This document shows positions 1 to 5,402 of a stretch of DNA of 5,715 nucleotides, piece by piece; position 1 is the stretch's first letter; every line of letters begins with the position of its first letter. The stretch covers positions 14,014 through 19,728 of the forward strand of contig NVXB01000011.1 of the NCBI GenBank assembly GCA_002746425.1. Reading direction: 5' to 3'. Source of the DNA: Hyphomicrobiales bacterium. Lineage in GTDB: Bacteria > Pseudomonadota > Alphaproteobacteria > Rhizobiales > GCA-2746425. Below the pieces are notes generated by a model that saw nothing but the letters and a program-made list of their open reading frames with translations, made no database searches and was not told the DNA's origin. Both the position numbers and the translations under genes were made by a program.

Positions 1-810
1 CAACGCATCAATCATCTGTTTGACGCCTGTTATGTGCCGCGCTTGGTGCATGTTACCGGCTCGCTGGATGCCCACGATGTGGGGATTAACGATCAGGGCG
101 CGCCCATTTTCATCAATACGCGGTTCAATTGTCTGGCCACGGTTTCCCCGCGCCACAGTTTTGAAATGGTTTGGAAGCCACCCTTTATATCCGGCCTTGT
201 TGATGAGGATCGCTGCCATTTGAACGGGCTGGCCATGGATGGCACAACGCCGCGCTATGCCACTGCCGTGTCACGTTCCAACACCATTGATGGCTGGCGC
301 GACCGGCGGATGAATGGCGGTGTTGTTATGGAAATTGAAAGCGGCGACATCGTCTGCGAGGGGCTTTCCATGCCCCATTCGCCGCGCATGCATAACGGTC
401 AATTGTGGCTGCTTAATTCCGGCACCGGAGAATTGGGCCGCGTCAATTTTGATGACGACAGCCCAAAGGGAACCTTTGAACCCATTGCCTTCTGCCCCGG
501 TTTTCTGCGCGGCCTGGCATTTCATGGCGGCTTTGCCTTTATCGGCCTTTCCAAACCTCGCTACAAACGTTTTGAGGGGTTGGCACTGGACCAAAAACTG
601 CAAGATGCCGATAGCGAGCCATGGTGCGGCATTCAGATTATCGATTTAAACACCGGCAATTGCGTTGACTGGCTACGCATTGATGGTGCCATTAGCGAGC
701 TGTATGATTTGGAAATCATCCCCGGTCATCGCTGCCCCATGGCCATTGCACCCAACTCCGAAGATGCGGCCAATTTGATAACGTTGCCTGAAGGTGCGGG
801 TAAAACTTGA
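1..810 (+). CDS. TIGR03032 / DUF4915 family protein, 5'-truncated by the window edge
   Basis: The frame is open from base 1 to the TGA at 808-810, giving 269 visible residues. No in-frame stop precedes the GTG at 34, so the gene simply starts outside the window; family members are roughly 320-370 residues. Family-typical blocks in visible-fragment numbering are DEDRCHLNGLA (68-78), GLSMPHSPR (121-129), LWLLNSGTGELG (135-146), FCPGFLRGLAFHG (164-176) and GLSKPR (182-187), followed by a Trp-Cys-Gly-Ile-Gln segment. I recognise these from the TIGR03032 (DUF4915) family. It has no established biochemical role; its short repeated beta-strand pattern suggests a propeller-like fold (inference). No signal peptide can be judged because the N-terminus is missing. 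The stop is directly followed by an autotransporter relic that begins in the same reading frame. The last five residues (GAGKT) may therefore not be native family sequence. Confidence 0.85.
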   Translation, partial: QRINHLFDACYVPRLVHVTGSLDAHDVGINDQGAPIFINTRFNCLATVSPRHSFEMVWKPPFISGLVDEDRCHLNGLAMDGTTPRYATAVSRSNTIDGWRDRRMNGGVVMEIESGDIVCEGLSMPHSPRMHNGQLWLLNSGTGELGRVNFDDDSPKGTFEPIAFCPGFLRGLAFHGGFAFIGLSKPRYKRFEGLALDQKLQDADSEPWCGIQIIDLNTGNCVDWLRIDGAISELYDLEIIPGHRCPMAIAPNSEDAANLITLPEGAGKT

Positions 811-887
811 TCCAGCATCAGCGACCTCAACAATCGGGCGACATTTATGAGGCCAAAGGCAATATAAGCGTGCGGATGGAGCTGTAA
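811..887 (+). pseudogene. Relic of an autotransporter beta-barrel C-terminus, frameshifted
   Basis: Bases 820-887 align with bases 3767-3835, the last 23 codons (including stop) of the downstream autotransporter. By hand I count 57 identical columns of 69, including one 1-base gap. The codon CTG of the intact gene is reduced to two bases around 835-836, shifting the frame. Before the gap the relic reads SDLNN; after it, in the other frame, GDIYEAKGNISVRMEL and TAA at 885-887. The intact copy has GDTYEAKGNMGVRMKL. Six of the 11 substitutions are synonymous, which suggests divergence as a working gene before decay. No convincing barrel sequence is visible upstream of about 811, so almost the whole paralogue is gone. 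No start or ribosome binding site exists, and it is not expected to be translated. Confidence 0.88.
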
Positions 888-1117
888 ATTATTCTACTCT
901 TGCAGCCCGAAGGCCCCTGCACGCTATTTTGAAGGTTTTTCTCGTTAAACCACTTTGCCTTTGCACGCGGATAAGGTTTGATCTTATGAGTAAATATTGC
1001 TGAAAAACTCACGTAAATATTTTAACAGAGAATAACTTACAGTTTGCTTCACGCAATATCATAAGATACCCTTACGTAAATATAACTAGTAATTATTATT
1101 TACGTAGGTATTTTACG
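888..1117. other. AT-rich intergenic region upstream of the autotransporter
   Basis: This 230-base stretch contains no credible gene. It should hold the autotransporter promoter, but I could not pick a convincing -35/-10 pair. It contains the ACGTAAATAT repeats listed separately. A weak hairpin (TGCAG 901-905 with CTGCA 917-921) is followed by scattered T-rich sequence. It could be a poor terminator for the upstream transcript, but it lacks a proper T tract. Confidence 0.6.
1011..1106. promoter_or_regulatory. Repeated ACGTAAATAT elements with a 10-bp inverted repeat; candidate operator
   Basis: ACGTAAATAT occurs exactly at 1011-1020 and again at 1074-1083, 63 bases apart, about six helical turns. 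TACGTAAATA (1073-1082) and TATTTACGTA (1097-1106) form a perfect 10-bp inverted repeat with a 14-base spacer. It ends 11 bases before the GTG start. A shorter copy, GTAAATAT, lies at 990-997, and a degenerate inverted copy overlaps the start at about 1109-1117. Multiple phased copies in an otherwise unique promoter region suggest a DNA-binding-protein site, probably for a dimeric regulator. The regulator cannot be named. Because the region is AT-rich, chance contributes to the shorter matches. Confidence 0.45.
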
Positions 1118-3835
1118 GTGATTGTATTTCCTTCTCTGCAACCAGCCTATGCGCCACTTTGTGATGAAGTAGGGCGTGACAAAATATCCAATTGTAGCCC
1201 CAAAGAATCAAAATCAGCCCGAGGGCCGAAAAATAAGGCGATTGTCAGCACTGCGCTTACCACAACCATGGCTGCATTCTTGTTCGCCAGCTATGGCGGA
1301 CGCAACGCTTATGCGGGCGGCTGTGTTGGGCCATCCCCCAATTTTACATGTAGTAGTCCGGCAAACACTACAACGGATGTCACACAATCGCTAACGGCTG
1401 TTGGTCTGTCGGTTACGACGACAACTGGTTTTGGAATTGACACGACAGTTTCTGGTGGAGATGCCTTCACATTGTTCGGCAGCGCAGGTGTTGGCGGGTT
1501 GACCTTTTCCGACAATTACATTTCGACAATTACTGGAGCAAGTACTGGCATCCAGGGTCGTAATTATGGTGACGGCGCTGTGCTGATTACAACTACTGGT
1601 ACGGTCACCGGGGTAAACTCTAGTGGCATAGCGGTAGACCGTAATGATGGCACGGATATCACAATTAGTACTGCTGGTGTTACTGCGAACACTACTGGGA
1701 TTATTGCAAACAACTATTATGGGACCGGTGCGGTAACAGTAACAGCCACAGGTACTGTTACTGGTGGTTACGCAGGCATCAGTGCATATAATGGTAGTAG
1801 TTCGACCGGAAATCTAGCCATCACAACAACTAGTGTTAGCGGTGTTGCTTATGGCATCTCCGTAGGCAACGCTGGCTCCGGCGCTTTGTCAATCACAAGC
1901 ACAGGTACTGTAACAGCAACATCTGGAGACGGTATCTACGCCAACGGTGGTAGTAACAACAGCGGTTTCACAATTGATGTTGTATCGGTCACTGGAACTG
2001 ATGATGGTATTGATGCACGTAGTTATGGTGGTGGCACGACAAGTATTACTGTTTCAGGTGCTGTTACTGGTGGTACAGGGGTGGGCATCAGCACGCAGAG
2101 CAATATAAACCAAACCACATATATTTATCTCAATTCTGGTGCCAGTGTTAGCGCTTCATCGGGCAATGCCATTACAAATGATGAAGGTGATACTATCGTC
2201 GGCGTCAATTCTGGTGCGTCGCTTGCCGGGTCTATTGTCTTGGGTGATGGTATTGATTATCTGACCTTCAATGCCGGTAGCGATTTCTCTGGTGTGACAT
2301 TGTTCGATGGTGGAAATGGCGTCGATACAATGATTTTTGATGGTGCCAGTGGCACCACCGCAACAACGACAAGCGTCCAGGTTCAAAACTGGGAAACCAT
2401 TACACTCCGTAACAATGCCGATGTAACCTTCGGAAGTACGGCCAATTTTGATGATCCCACAACGCTCGAGATATCTTCTGGCAGCGCACTGACTGTAGCC
2501 GGTAATTTTGATCATAGTGGCACCATCGATATGGATGATAATTTGGGCAATAGTCGTCTAACGGTTGGCGGCAATTTTGTCGGCGCCGGCGGTACCATAG
2601 ATCTGGATGTGGATTTCTCCAGCAATACAGCTGATACGCTGTTTATTACCGGTAATGTAACCGGGACACCAATTGTCATTACCCCAACCCTTCTTAACGC
2701 CAGTTCAGCCAATGGAGCCGCCATTTTATTGGTTGATGTGGGTGGCACCTCCGCTGCGGCTAATTTTAACTTTAACAGTGGCTCATCAATAACCGCTGGG
2801 ACCTTTATCTATGATTTTGTTCAAAACGGCGGCGATTGGTATCTTGCGACATCAGTCTCTTTCTCGGGCATTAATGATGTTCACGAGGCGTATCAATCTA
2901 CTCTAATGCAGCAAAACGGTCTTGCGACTTTCAATCAACGTGTGGGTGCAAGGTATTTTGATAATGCTCATTCGGGCGTAGGTGCGCAGCAAGAAATGGC
3001 CAGACTAGAAAAGCGCTTTGCGCTGTGGACCCGTTTGGATGGCTCAATTGGCAAAACCCAGGCCGCATCTTCAAGCACGGCGTCATCTTACAAATTTGCT
3101 CAGGGCCGTATTGAAACCGGTTTTGATGCCATGCTGCTTGAAGGCGCAAGCGGACGTTTGTTTGCAAGCCTCAGCGCTCATATGGGCACCAGCAAGGCCA
3201 GCACCTCCTCAAGCTCCGGCACCGGCACCATCGAAACCAACTCTTACGGCGTTGGCGGGTCATTGACCTGGATGGCCGACAATGGCTTTTATGCCGATGC
3301 ACAGGCCCGCCACAGCTGGTTCAACAGTGATCTGACAGATGGATTGTCGGGTGAGTTGACCACGGGCAATGATGCCACTGGCTATGTCGCCGGTTTGGAG
3401 CTGGGCTATCGTCTGGCAGCCAACCATGCGCTTAGCGTTATCCCGCAGGTACAATTGATCTATGCCGCTCTAGAGGCGGACGATTTTATCGACACTTACA
3501 ACAGCGCCGTTAGTTTTGAGCGCGCAGAAAGCCTGGTCCTGCGTTTGGGTGTTGCGGCAGAGGCTGCACTGGGTACCAGCGGTGATTTGGGCAGTGTCCG
3601 CATCTCAACAAATGTCTATCATGAGTTTATGGGCAACAACGAAGTTGATGTGGCTGGCACCGTGCTTGAGCGTGAAGAGACCGAATGGACCGGTGAGCTG
3701 GGCCTGGGCTTTAGCTTTGGCAATGCATTGGATGGTATCTCGCTGTTTGGCGAGGCTAATCTATCAAGCGATCTTAACAATCTGGGCGATACCTACGAGG
3801 CCAAGGGCAATATGGGCGTACGGATGAAGCTGTAA
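1118..3835 (+). CDS. Autotransporter (type Va secretion) with beta-helix passenger and C-terminal beta-barrel
   Basis: This is a 905-residue protein that should export its own passenger across the outer membrane through a C-terminal barrel. It has a long charged N-region (1-40), a hydrophobic stretch (41-58) and a likely cleavage after Ala66 (NAYA|GG). A Cys pair (69, 78) follows at the mature N-terminus. Gly/Thr/Ser-rich beta-helix rungs cover 136-340, RTX-like GDGID/GGNGVDTMI segments 375-407, and a pertactin-like passenger C-terminus about 450-577. A linker helix spans about 585-612 and the barrel domain (PF03797-like) about 632-905. The GTG at 1118 is the first usable start after the in-frame TGA at 1001; no ATG intervenes. 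Its ribosome binding site is weak (AGG at 1106-1108). The next in-frame ATG (1268) would leave a signal peptide without a charged N-region. The C-terminal residue is Leu, not the usual aromatic. Substrate and binding target are unknown; surface adhesion is the general inference. Confidence 0.93.
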   Translation: MIVFPSLQPAYAPLCDEVGRDKISNCSPKESKSARGPKNKAIVSTALTTTMAAFLFASYGGRNAYAGGCVGPSPNFTCSSPANTTTDVTQSLTAVGLSVTTTTGFGIDTTVSGGDAFTLFGSAGVGGLTFSDNYISTITGASTGIQGRNYGDGAVLITTTGTVTGVNSSGIAVDRNDGTDITISTAGVTANTTGIIANNYYGTGAVTVTATGTVTGGYAGISAYNGSSSTGNLAITTTSVSGVAYGISVGNAGSGALSITSTGTVTATSGDGIYANGGSNNSGFTIDVVSVTGTDDGIDARSYGGGTTSITVSGAVTGGTGVGISTQSNINQTTYIYLNSGASVSASSGNAITNDEGDTIVGVNSGASLAGSIVLGDGIDYLTFNAGSDFSGVTLFDGGNGVDTMIFDGASGTTATTTSVQVQNWETITLRNNADVTFGSTANFDDPTTLEISSGSALTVAGNFDHSGTIDMDDNLGNSRLTVGGNFVGAGGTIDLDVDFSSNTADTLFITGNVTGTPIVITPTLLNASSANGAAILLVDVGGTSAAANFNFNSGSSITAGTFIYDFVQNGGDWYLATSVSFSGINDVHEAYQSTLMQQNGLATFNQRVGARYFDNAHSGVGAQQEMARLEKRFALWTRLDGSIGKTQAASSSTASSYKFAQGRIETGFDAMLLEGASGRLFASLSAHMGTSKASTSSSSGTGTIETNSYGVGGSLTWMADNGFYADAQARHSWFNSDLTDGLSGELTTGNDATGYVAGLELGYRLAANHALSVIPQVQLIYAALEADDFIDTYNSAVSFERAESLVLRLGVAAEAALGTSGDLGSVRISTNVYHEFMGNNEVDVAGTVLEREETEWTGELGLGFSFGNALDGISLFGEANLSSDLNNLGDTYEAKGNMGVRMKL
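1523..2137 (+). repeat. Degenerate ~25-residue passenger repeat array (eight rungs)
   Basis: Residues 136-340 of the autotransporter hold eight degenerate units. They begin at residues 136, 161, 187, 212, 239, 263, 290 and 314, with a possible ninth at 341. The rough pattern is G-x-V-T-G, then three or four residues, G-I, a variable Asn/Gly-rich loop, and an alternating Ile/Val-Thr strand. The last four steps alternate 27, 24, 27, 24 and 27 residues, hinting at a two-rung super-repeat. This is typical of a right-handed beta-helix in secreted adhesins (family knowledge). The repeat is visible in protein but well diverged in DNA, so it is not a recent tandem amplification. Confidence 0.8.
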
Positions 3836-3852
3836 AGCCAAAAACCCGCTTT

Positions 3853-3915
3853 CGTTTCCCTGTCACTCATTCCCTGCCGCCTAATACCTGTCGCCCACTA
3901 AATGAGGCGGAAACG
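3853..3915 (+). other. Long imperfect stem-loop in the autotransporter 3' region
   Basis: CGTTTCC (3853-3859) pairs with GGAAACG (3909-3915), and inside it CTCATT (3866-3871) pairs with AATGAG (3901-3906). A competing pairing, CCGCCT (3877-3882) with AGGCGG (3905-3910), overlaps the inner stem. The structure begins 17 bases after the stop codon and lies upstream of the terminator. It may protect the mRNA 3' end or belong to a 3'-UTR-derived small RNA; both roles are inference. No coding sequence is visible here. Confidence 0.4.
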
Positions 3916-3942
3916 GTTCATATCAGTTACTGCAGGTAAAAT

Positions 3943-3980
3943 AACACCCGGTTGCGTCGCGCGCCGGGTGTTTTGTTGTT
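3943..3980 (+). terminator. Rho-independent terminator of the autotransporter gene
   Basis: AACACCCGG (3943-3951) pairs perfectly with CCGGGTGTT (3964-3972). The apex can extend through GCG/CGC (3954-3956 with 3960-3962) around a TCG loop. The stem runs directly into TTTTGTTGTT (3971-3980). This strong GC-rich stem with a T-rich tail lies 107 bases after the autotransporter stop. It insulates the phosphate operon downstream, which has its own Pho-box promoter. Confidence 0.9.
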
Positions 3981-4059
3981 AAGTCTTCGAGCCAAGATTT
4001 CAAGAGCATTACAACAGCTCATTGAATGTAAAAAATCACAATGAAATCAAACAGATATA

Positions 4060-4088
4060 ACGTCATTTAACTGACATGAAACTGTCAT
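4060..4088 (+). promoter_or_regulatory. Pho box (PhoB operator) of the pst operon, three 11-bp-spaced repeats
   Basis: CTGACAT (4071-4077), GAAA, CTGTCAT (4082-4088) matches the classic PhoB site of two 7-bp direct repeats separated by 4 AT-rich bases. A third, weaker repeat in the same phase, ACGTCAT (4060-4066) plus TTAA, lies just upstream. The array therefore covers three consecutive 11-bp steps. PhoB bound at such sites replaces a -35 element and recruits sigma-70 under phosphate starvation (established in enteric bacteria and in rhizobia). Its place upstream of pstS supports the assignment. Confidence 0.9.
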
Positions 4089-4107
4089 ATAAAGATCACG
4101 TCCTGGC

Positions 4108-4113
4108 GATAAT
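4108..4113 (+). promoter_or_regulatory. Candidate -10 element for pstS transcription
   Basis: GATAAT resembles TATAAT and begins 19 bases after the end of the last Pho repeat. That is somewhat farther than the ~10 bases seen in the E. coli pstS promoter, so the assignment is tentative. If correct, transcription would start near 4120, giving a leader of about 160 nt before the pstS start at 4280. Confidence 0.35.
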
Positions 4114-4161
4114 TTCCACCTAGAACAGCAAGGCATTTGCAAAGCATTTGTAGGCGGTTCA

Positions 4162-4216
4162 GGTGTTCGAAATTCGCACACCGCAGGATGCTGAGCAACG
4201 GACCACGGTGTTTTTT
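4162..4216 (+). promoter_or_regulatory. Mutually exclusive hairpins with T6 in the pstS leader; possible attenuator
   Basis: ACACCG (4178-4183) can pair with CGGTGT (4206-4211), which runs into TTTTTT (4211-4216), a terminator-like arrangement. The 22-base loop contains a small TGC/GCA hairpin (4189-4197). The same left arm, ACACC (4178-4182), can instead pair with GGTGT (4162-4166). That forms a compact hairpin with an inner CGA/TCG stem (4168-4170 with 4174-4176). Only one of the two can form at a time. The stems are short (6 and 5 bp), so chance is a real alternative and no ligand or factor is suggested. Confidence 0.3.
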
Positions 4217-4237
4217 GTGACGCAATATTTGAACAAT

Positions 4238-4256
4238 GGACCGAGTGCATCGGTTC
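4238..4256 (+). other. Small hairpin just upstream of the pstS ribosome binding site
   Basis: GGACCGA (4238-4244) pairs with TCGGTTC (4250-4256) around a five-base loop, with one G-T wobble. It ends 11 bases before the AGGAG at 4268. It could keep the ribosome site unpaired or stabilise the mRNA 5' region, but no function is shown by the sequence. Confidence 0.35.
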
Positions 4257-4267
4257 TAGGAGCTTCG

Positions 4268-4272
4268 AGGAG
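4268..4272 (+). promoter_or_regulatory. Ribosome binding site fixing the pstS start at GTG 4280
   Basis: AGGAG within GAGGAGAAG (4267-4275) lies 7 bases before the GTG at 4280, ideal spacing. The encoded N-terminus MKLVSFAS then begins a normal signal peptide. A second AGGAG at 4258-4262 is too far upstream to be used. This decides against the longer GTG start at 4163. Confidence 0.88.
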
Positions 4273-4279
4273 AAGTCCA

Positions 4280-5284
4280 GTGAAATTAGTCTCTTTTGCA
4301 AGTACAATTGCATTTGGTGTATGCGTTGTCGCAACAGCCGGTAGCGCCATAGCGCGTGATCAAATCCAGATCGTTGGATCGTCAACGGTCTTTCCATTCT
4401 CCACGGCAGTCGCCGAACGTTTCGGCCAAAAATCATCCTTTTCAACACCTGTTGTTGAATCAACCGGCTCCGGCGGCGGCATGAAATTGTTCTGCGCTGG
4501 CGTTGGCGAAAACACACCCGACATCACCAACGCCTCGCGCCGCATCAAGGCCAAGGAATTGGTTCTTTGTTCTGAAAATGGTGTGAGCCCGGTTGAAGTT
4601 AAAGTCGGTTTTGATGGCATTGTGCTGGCAAACTCCCGCTCTGCCGATGCTTTTGTTCTGACCCGCGATCAACTGTTTCAGGCACTCGTCAAGCAATTGC
4701 CTGATGCCAGCGGCACACTGATCGACAACCCAAACACACTTTGGTCCGACATTGATCCTTCCTTGCCAACCATCAAAATCGAAGTGCTTGGCCCACCGCC
4801 AACATCCGGCACACGTGATGCCTTTGTTGAGCTGGTGATGGAAAAATCCTGCTTTGATGGCATGAGCAAAGATGTTTGCGCCGAAATGCGCGAAGATGGC
4901 GGCTATGTTGAAGCTGGCGAGAATGACAATCTGATCGTTCAGAAGCTGGATGCCAATCCAGATGCTCTGGGCATCTTCGGCTTCTCATTCCTGGATCAGA
5001 ACTCTGACAAGGTTCAGGGCGCAAGCATCGATGGTGTTGAGCCAACTTTTGAGAACATCGCATCTGGCGATTATCCGGTATCTCGCTCCCTCTATTTCTA
5101 TGTGAAAAAAGAGCATGTTGGTGTGATCCCCGGTATCGCAGAATTTGTTGCTGAATTCACTGACGAAAACACCTGGGGTGATGAAGGCTATCTGTCCGAT
5201 ATCGGCCTGATCCCACTTCCAGAAGATGATCGTGCAGCCGGCGCTATGGCCGCAAAGGGTCTTGAAGTTCTGATGGGCCTTTAA
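4280..5284 (+). CDS. pstS: Phosphate ABC transporter periplasmic substrate-binding protein PstS
   Basis: This 334-residue precursor is exported to the periplasm, binds inorganic phosphate and delivers it to the PstCA permease. Residues 1-25 form a Sec signal peptide (charged MK, hydrophobic core, cleavage after AIA before RDQIQ). The phosphate-binding loops are visible as IVGSSTVFPF (31-40), ESTGSGGGMKLF (60-71), DITNASR (81-87) and PTSGTRD (174-180). Four Cys in the mature protein (72, 97, 191, 200) fall into two close pairs and may form two disulfides. A GTG at 4163 in the same frame would add 39 residues ahead of the signal peptide. It is rejected because the strong AGGAG and signal peptide sit at 4280. 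The gene is preceded by a Pho box and followed by pstC, so induction under phosphate limitation through PhoB is expected. Length and motifs are normal for the alphaproteobacterial family. Confidence 0.96.
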   Translation: MKLVSFASTIAFGVCVVATAGSAIARDQIQIVGSSTVFPFSTAVAERFGQKSSFSTPVVESTGSGGGMKLFCAGVGENTPDITNASRRIKAKELVLCSENGVSPVEVKVGFDGIVLANSRSADAFVLTRDQLFQALVKQLPDASGTLIDNPNTLWSDIDPSLPTIKIEVLGPPPTSGTRDAFVELVMEKSCFDGMSKDVCAEMREDGGYVEAGENDNLIVQKLDANPDALGIFGFSFLDQNSDKVQGASIDGVEPTFENIASGDYPVSRSLYFYVKKEHVGVIPGIAEFVAEFTDENTWGDEGYLSDIGLIPLPEDDRAAGAMAAKGLEVLMGL

Positions 5285-5302
5285 GCTTATCAAGCAAATC
5301 TC

Positions 5303-5330
5303 TCTGCGAGGCGCATGCGTGTCTCGCAGA
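5303..5330 (+). promoter_or_regulatory. Stable intergenic hairpin between pstS and pstC
   Basis: TCTGCGAG (5303-5310) pairs perfectly with CTCGCAGA (5323-5330). The stem continues with G-T, C-G, G-T and C-G pairs (5311-5314 with 5319-5322), leaving a four-base ATGC loop. It starts 18 bases after the pstS stop and has no T tract, so it is not a standard terminator. By analogy with binding-protein-first ABC operons, it probably stabilises the pstS mRNA 3' end or marks a processing point. That would allow more PstS than PstC to be made (inference). Confidence 0.65.
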
Positions 5331-5338
5331 TACCGATC

Positions 5339-5344
5339 AGGAGG
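5339..5344 (+). promoter_or_regulatory. Perfect Shine-Dalgarno sequence in front of a 15-codon ORF
   Basis: AGGAGG is the best ribosome binding site in the window. It lies 55 bases upstream of the pstC ATG, too far to serve it directly. It is 10 bases before the ATG at 5355. It supports translation initiation upstream of pstC, or marks a pstC leader. Confidence 0.5.
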
Positions 5345-5354
5345 CAATATCCTG

Positions 5355-5402
5355 ATGTTTATGGTGCAACAATTGTTCGGCGTTCAGGATTTTAGATTAT
5401 GA
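5355..5402 (+). CDS. Possible 15-codon leader ORF overlapping the pstC start
   Basis: The ATG at 5355 follows a perfect AGGAGG and opens a frame encoding MFMVQQLFGVQDFRL, stopping at TGA 5400-5402. The stop overlaps the pstC start as ATGA (5399-5402), the classical arrangement for translational coupling. The peptide has no recognisable family. It may be a coupling leader whose translation opens the pstC start, or a chance ORF. Only the strong ribosome binding site and the exact overlap support it. Confidence 0.3.
   Translation: MFMVQQLFGVQDFRL

Noticed and set aside
271..603. Antisense ORF of 110 codons opposite the TIGR03032 gene.
   Set aside because: It mirrors a well-supported sense gene, has no recognisable family, and shows no ribosome binding site context of its own.
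901..921. Terminator for the TIGR03032 gene at the TGCAG/CTGCA hairpin.
   Set aside because: The stem is only 5 bp with a C-rich interior and no adjacent T run, so it is too weak to call.
1523..2137. A CRISPR or recent tandem DNA repeat, suggested by the repetitive appearance.
   Set aside because: The repetition is in the protein pattern of beta-helix rungs. DNA copies are diverged, unequal in length and lie inside one open reading frame.
3860..3894. Second Pho box from CTGTCAC (3860-3866) and CTGTCGC (3888-3894).
   Set aside because: The repeats are 28 bases apart, not in 11-bp phase, and lie upstream of a strong terminator rather than a gene start.
4133..4150. GCATTTG direct repeat (4133-4139 and 4144-4150) as an extra PhoB site.
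   Set aside because: The 11-bp spacing fits, but the sequence lacks the TGTCA core and lies downstream of the probable transcription start.
4163..4279. Longer pstS start at GTG 4163, adding 39 residues.
   Set aside because: The extension is polar, places a signal peptide in the interior, and lacks the ideal AGGAG spacing found at 4280. It also overlaps the structured leader.
4047..4517. Minus-strand 156-codon ORF over the pstS leader and 5' end.
   Set aside because: It runs across the Pho box, leader and signal-peptide region of a clear sense gene. The translated sequence is Arg/Gln/Leu-rich without domain features, as expected of a shadow frame.
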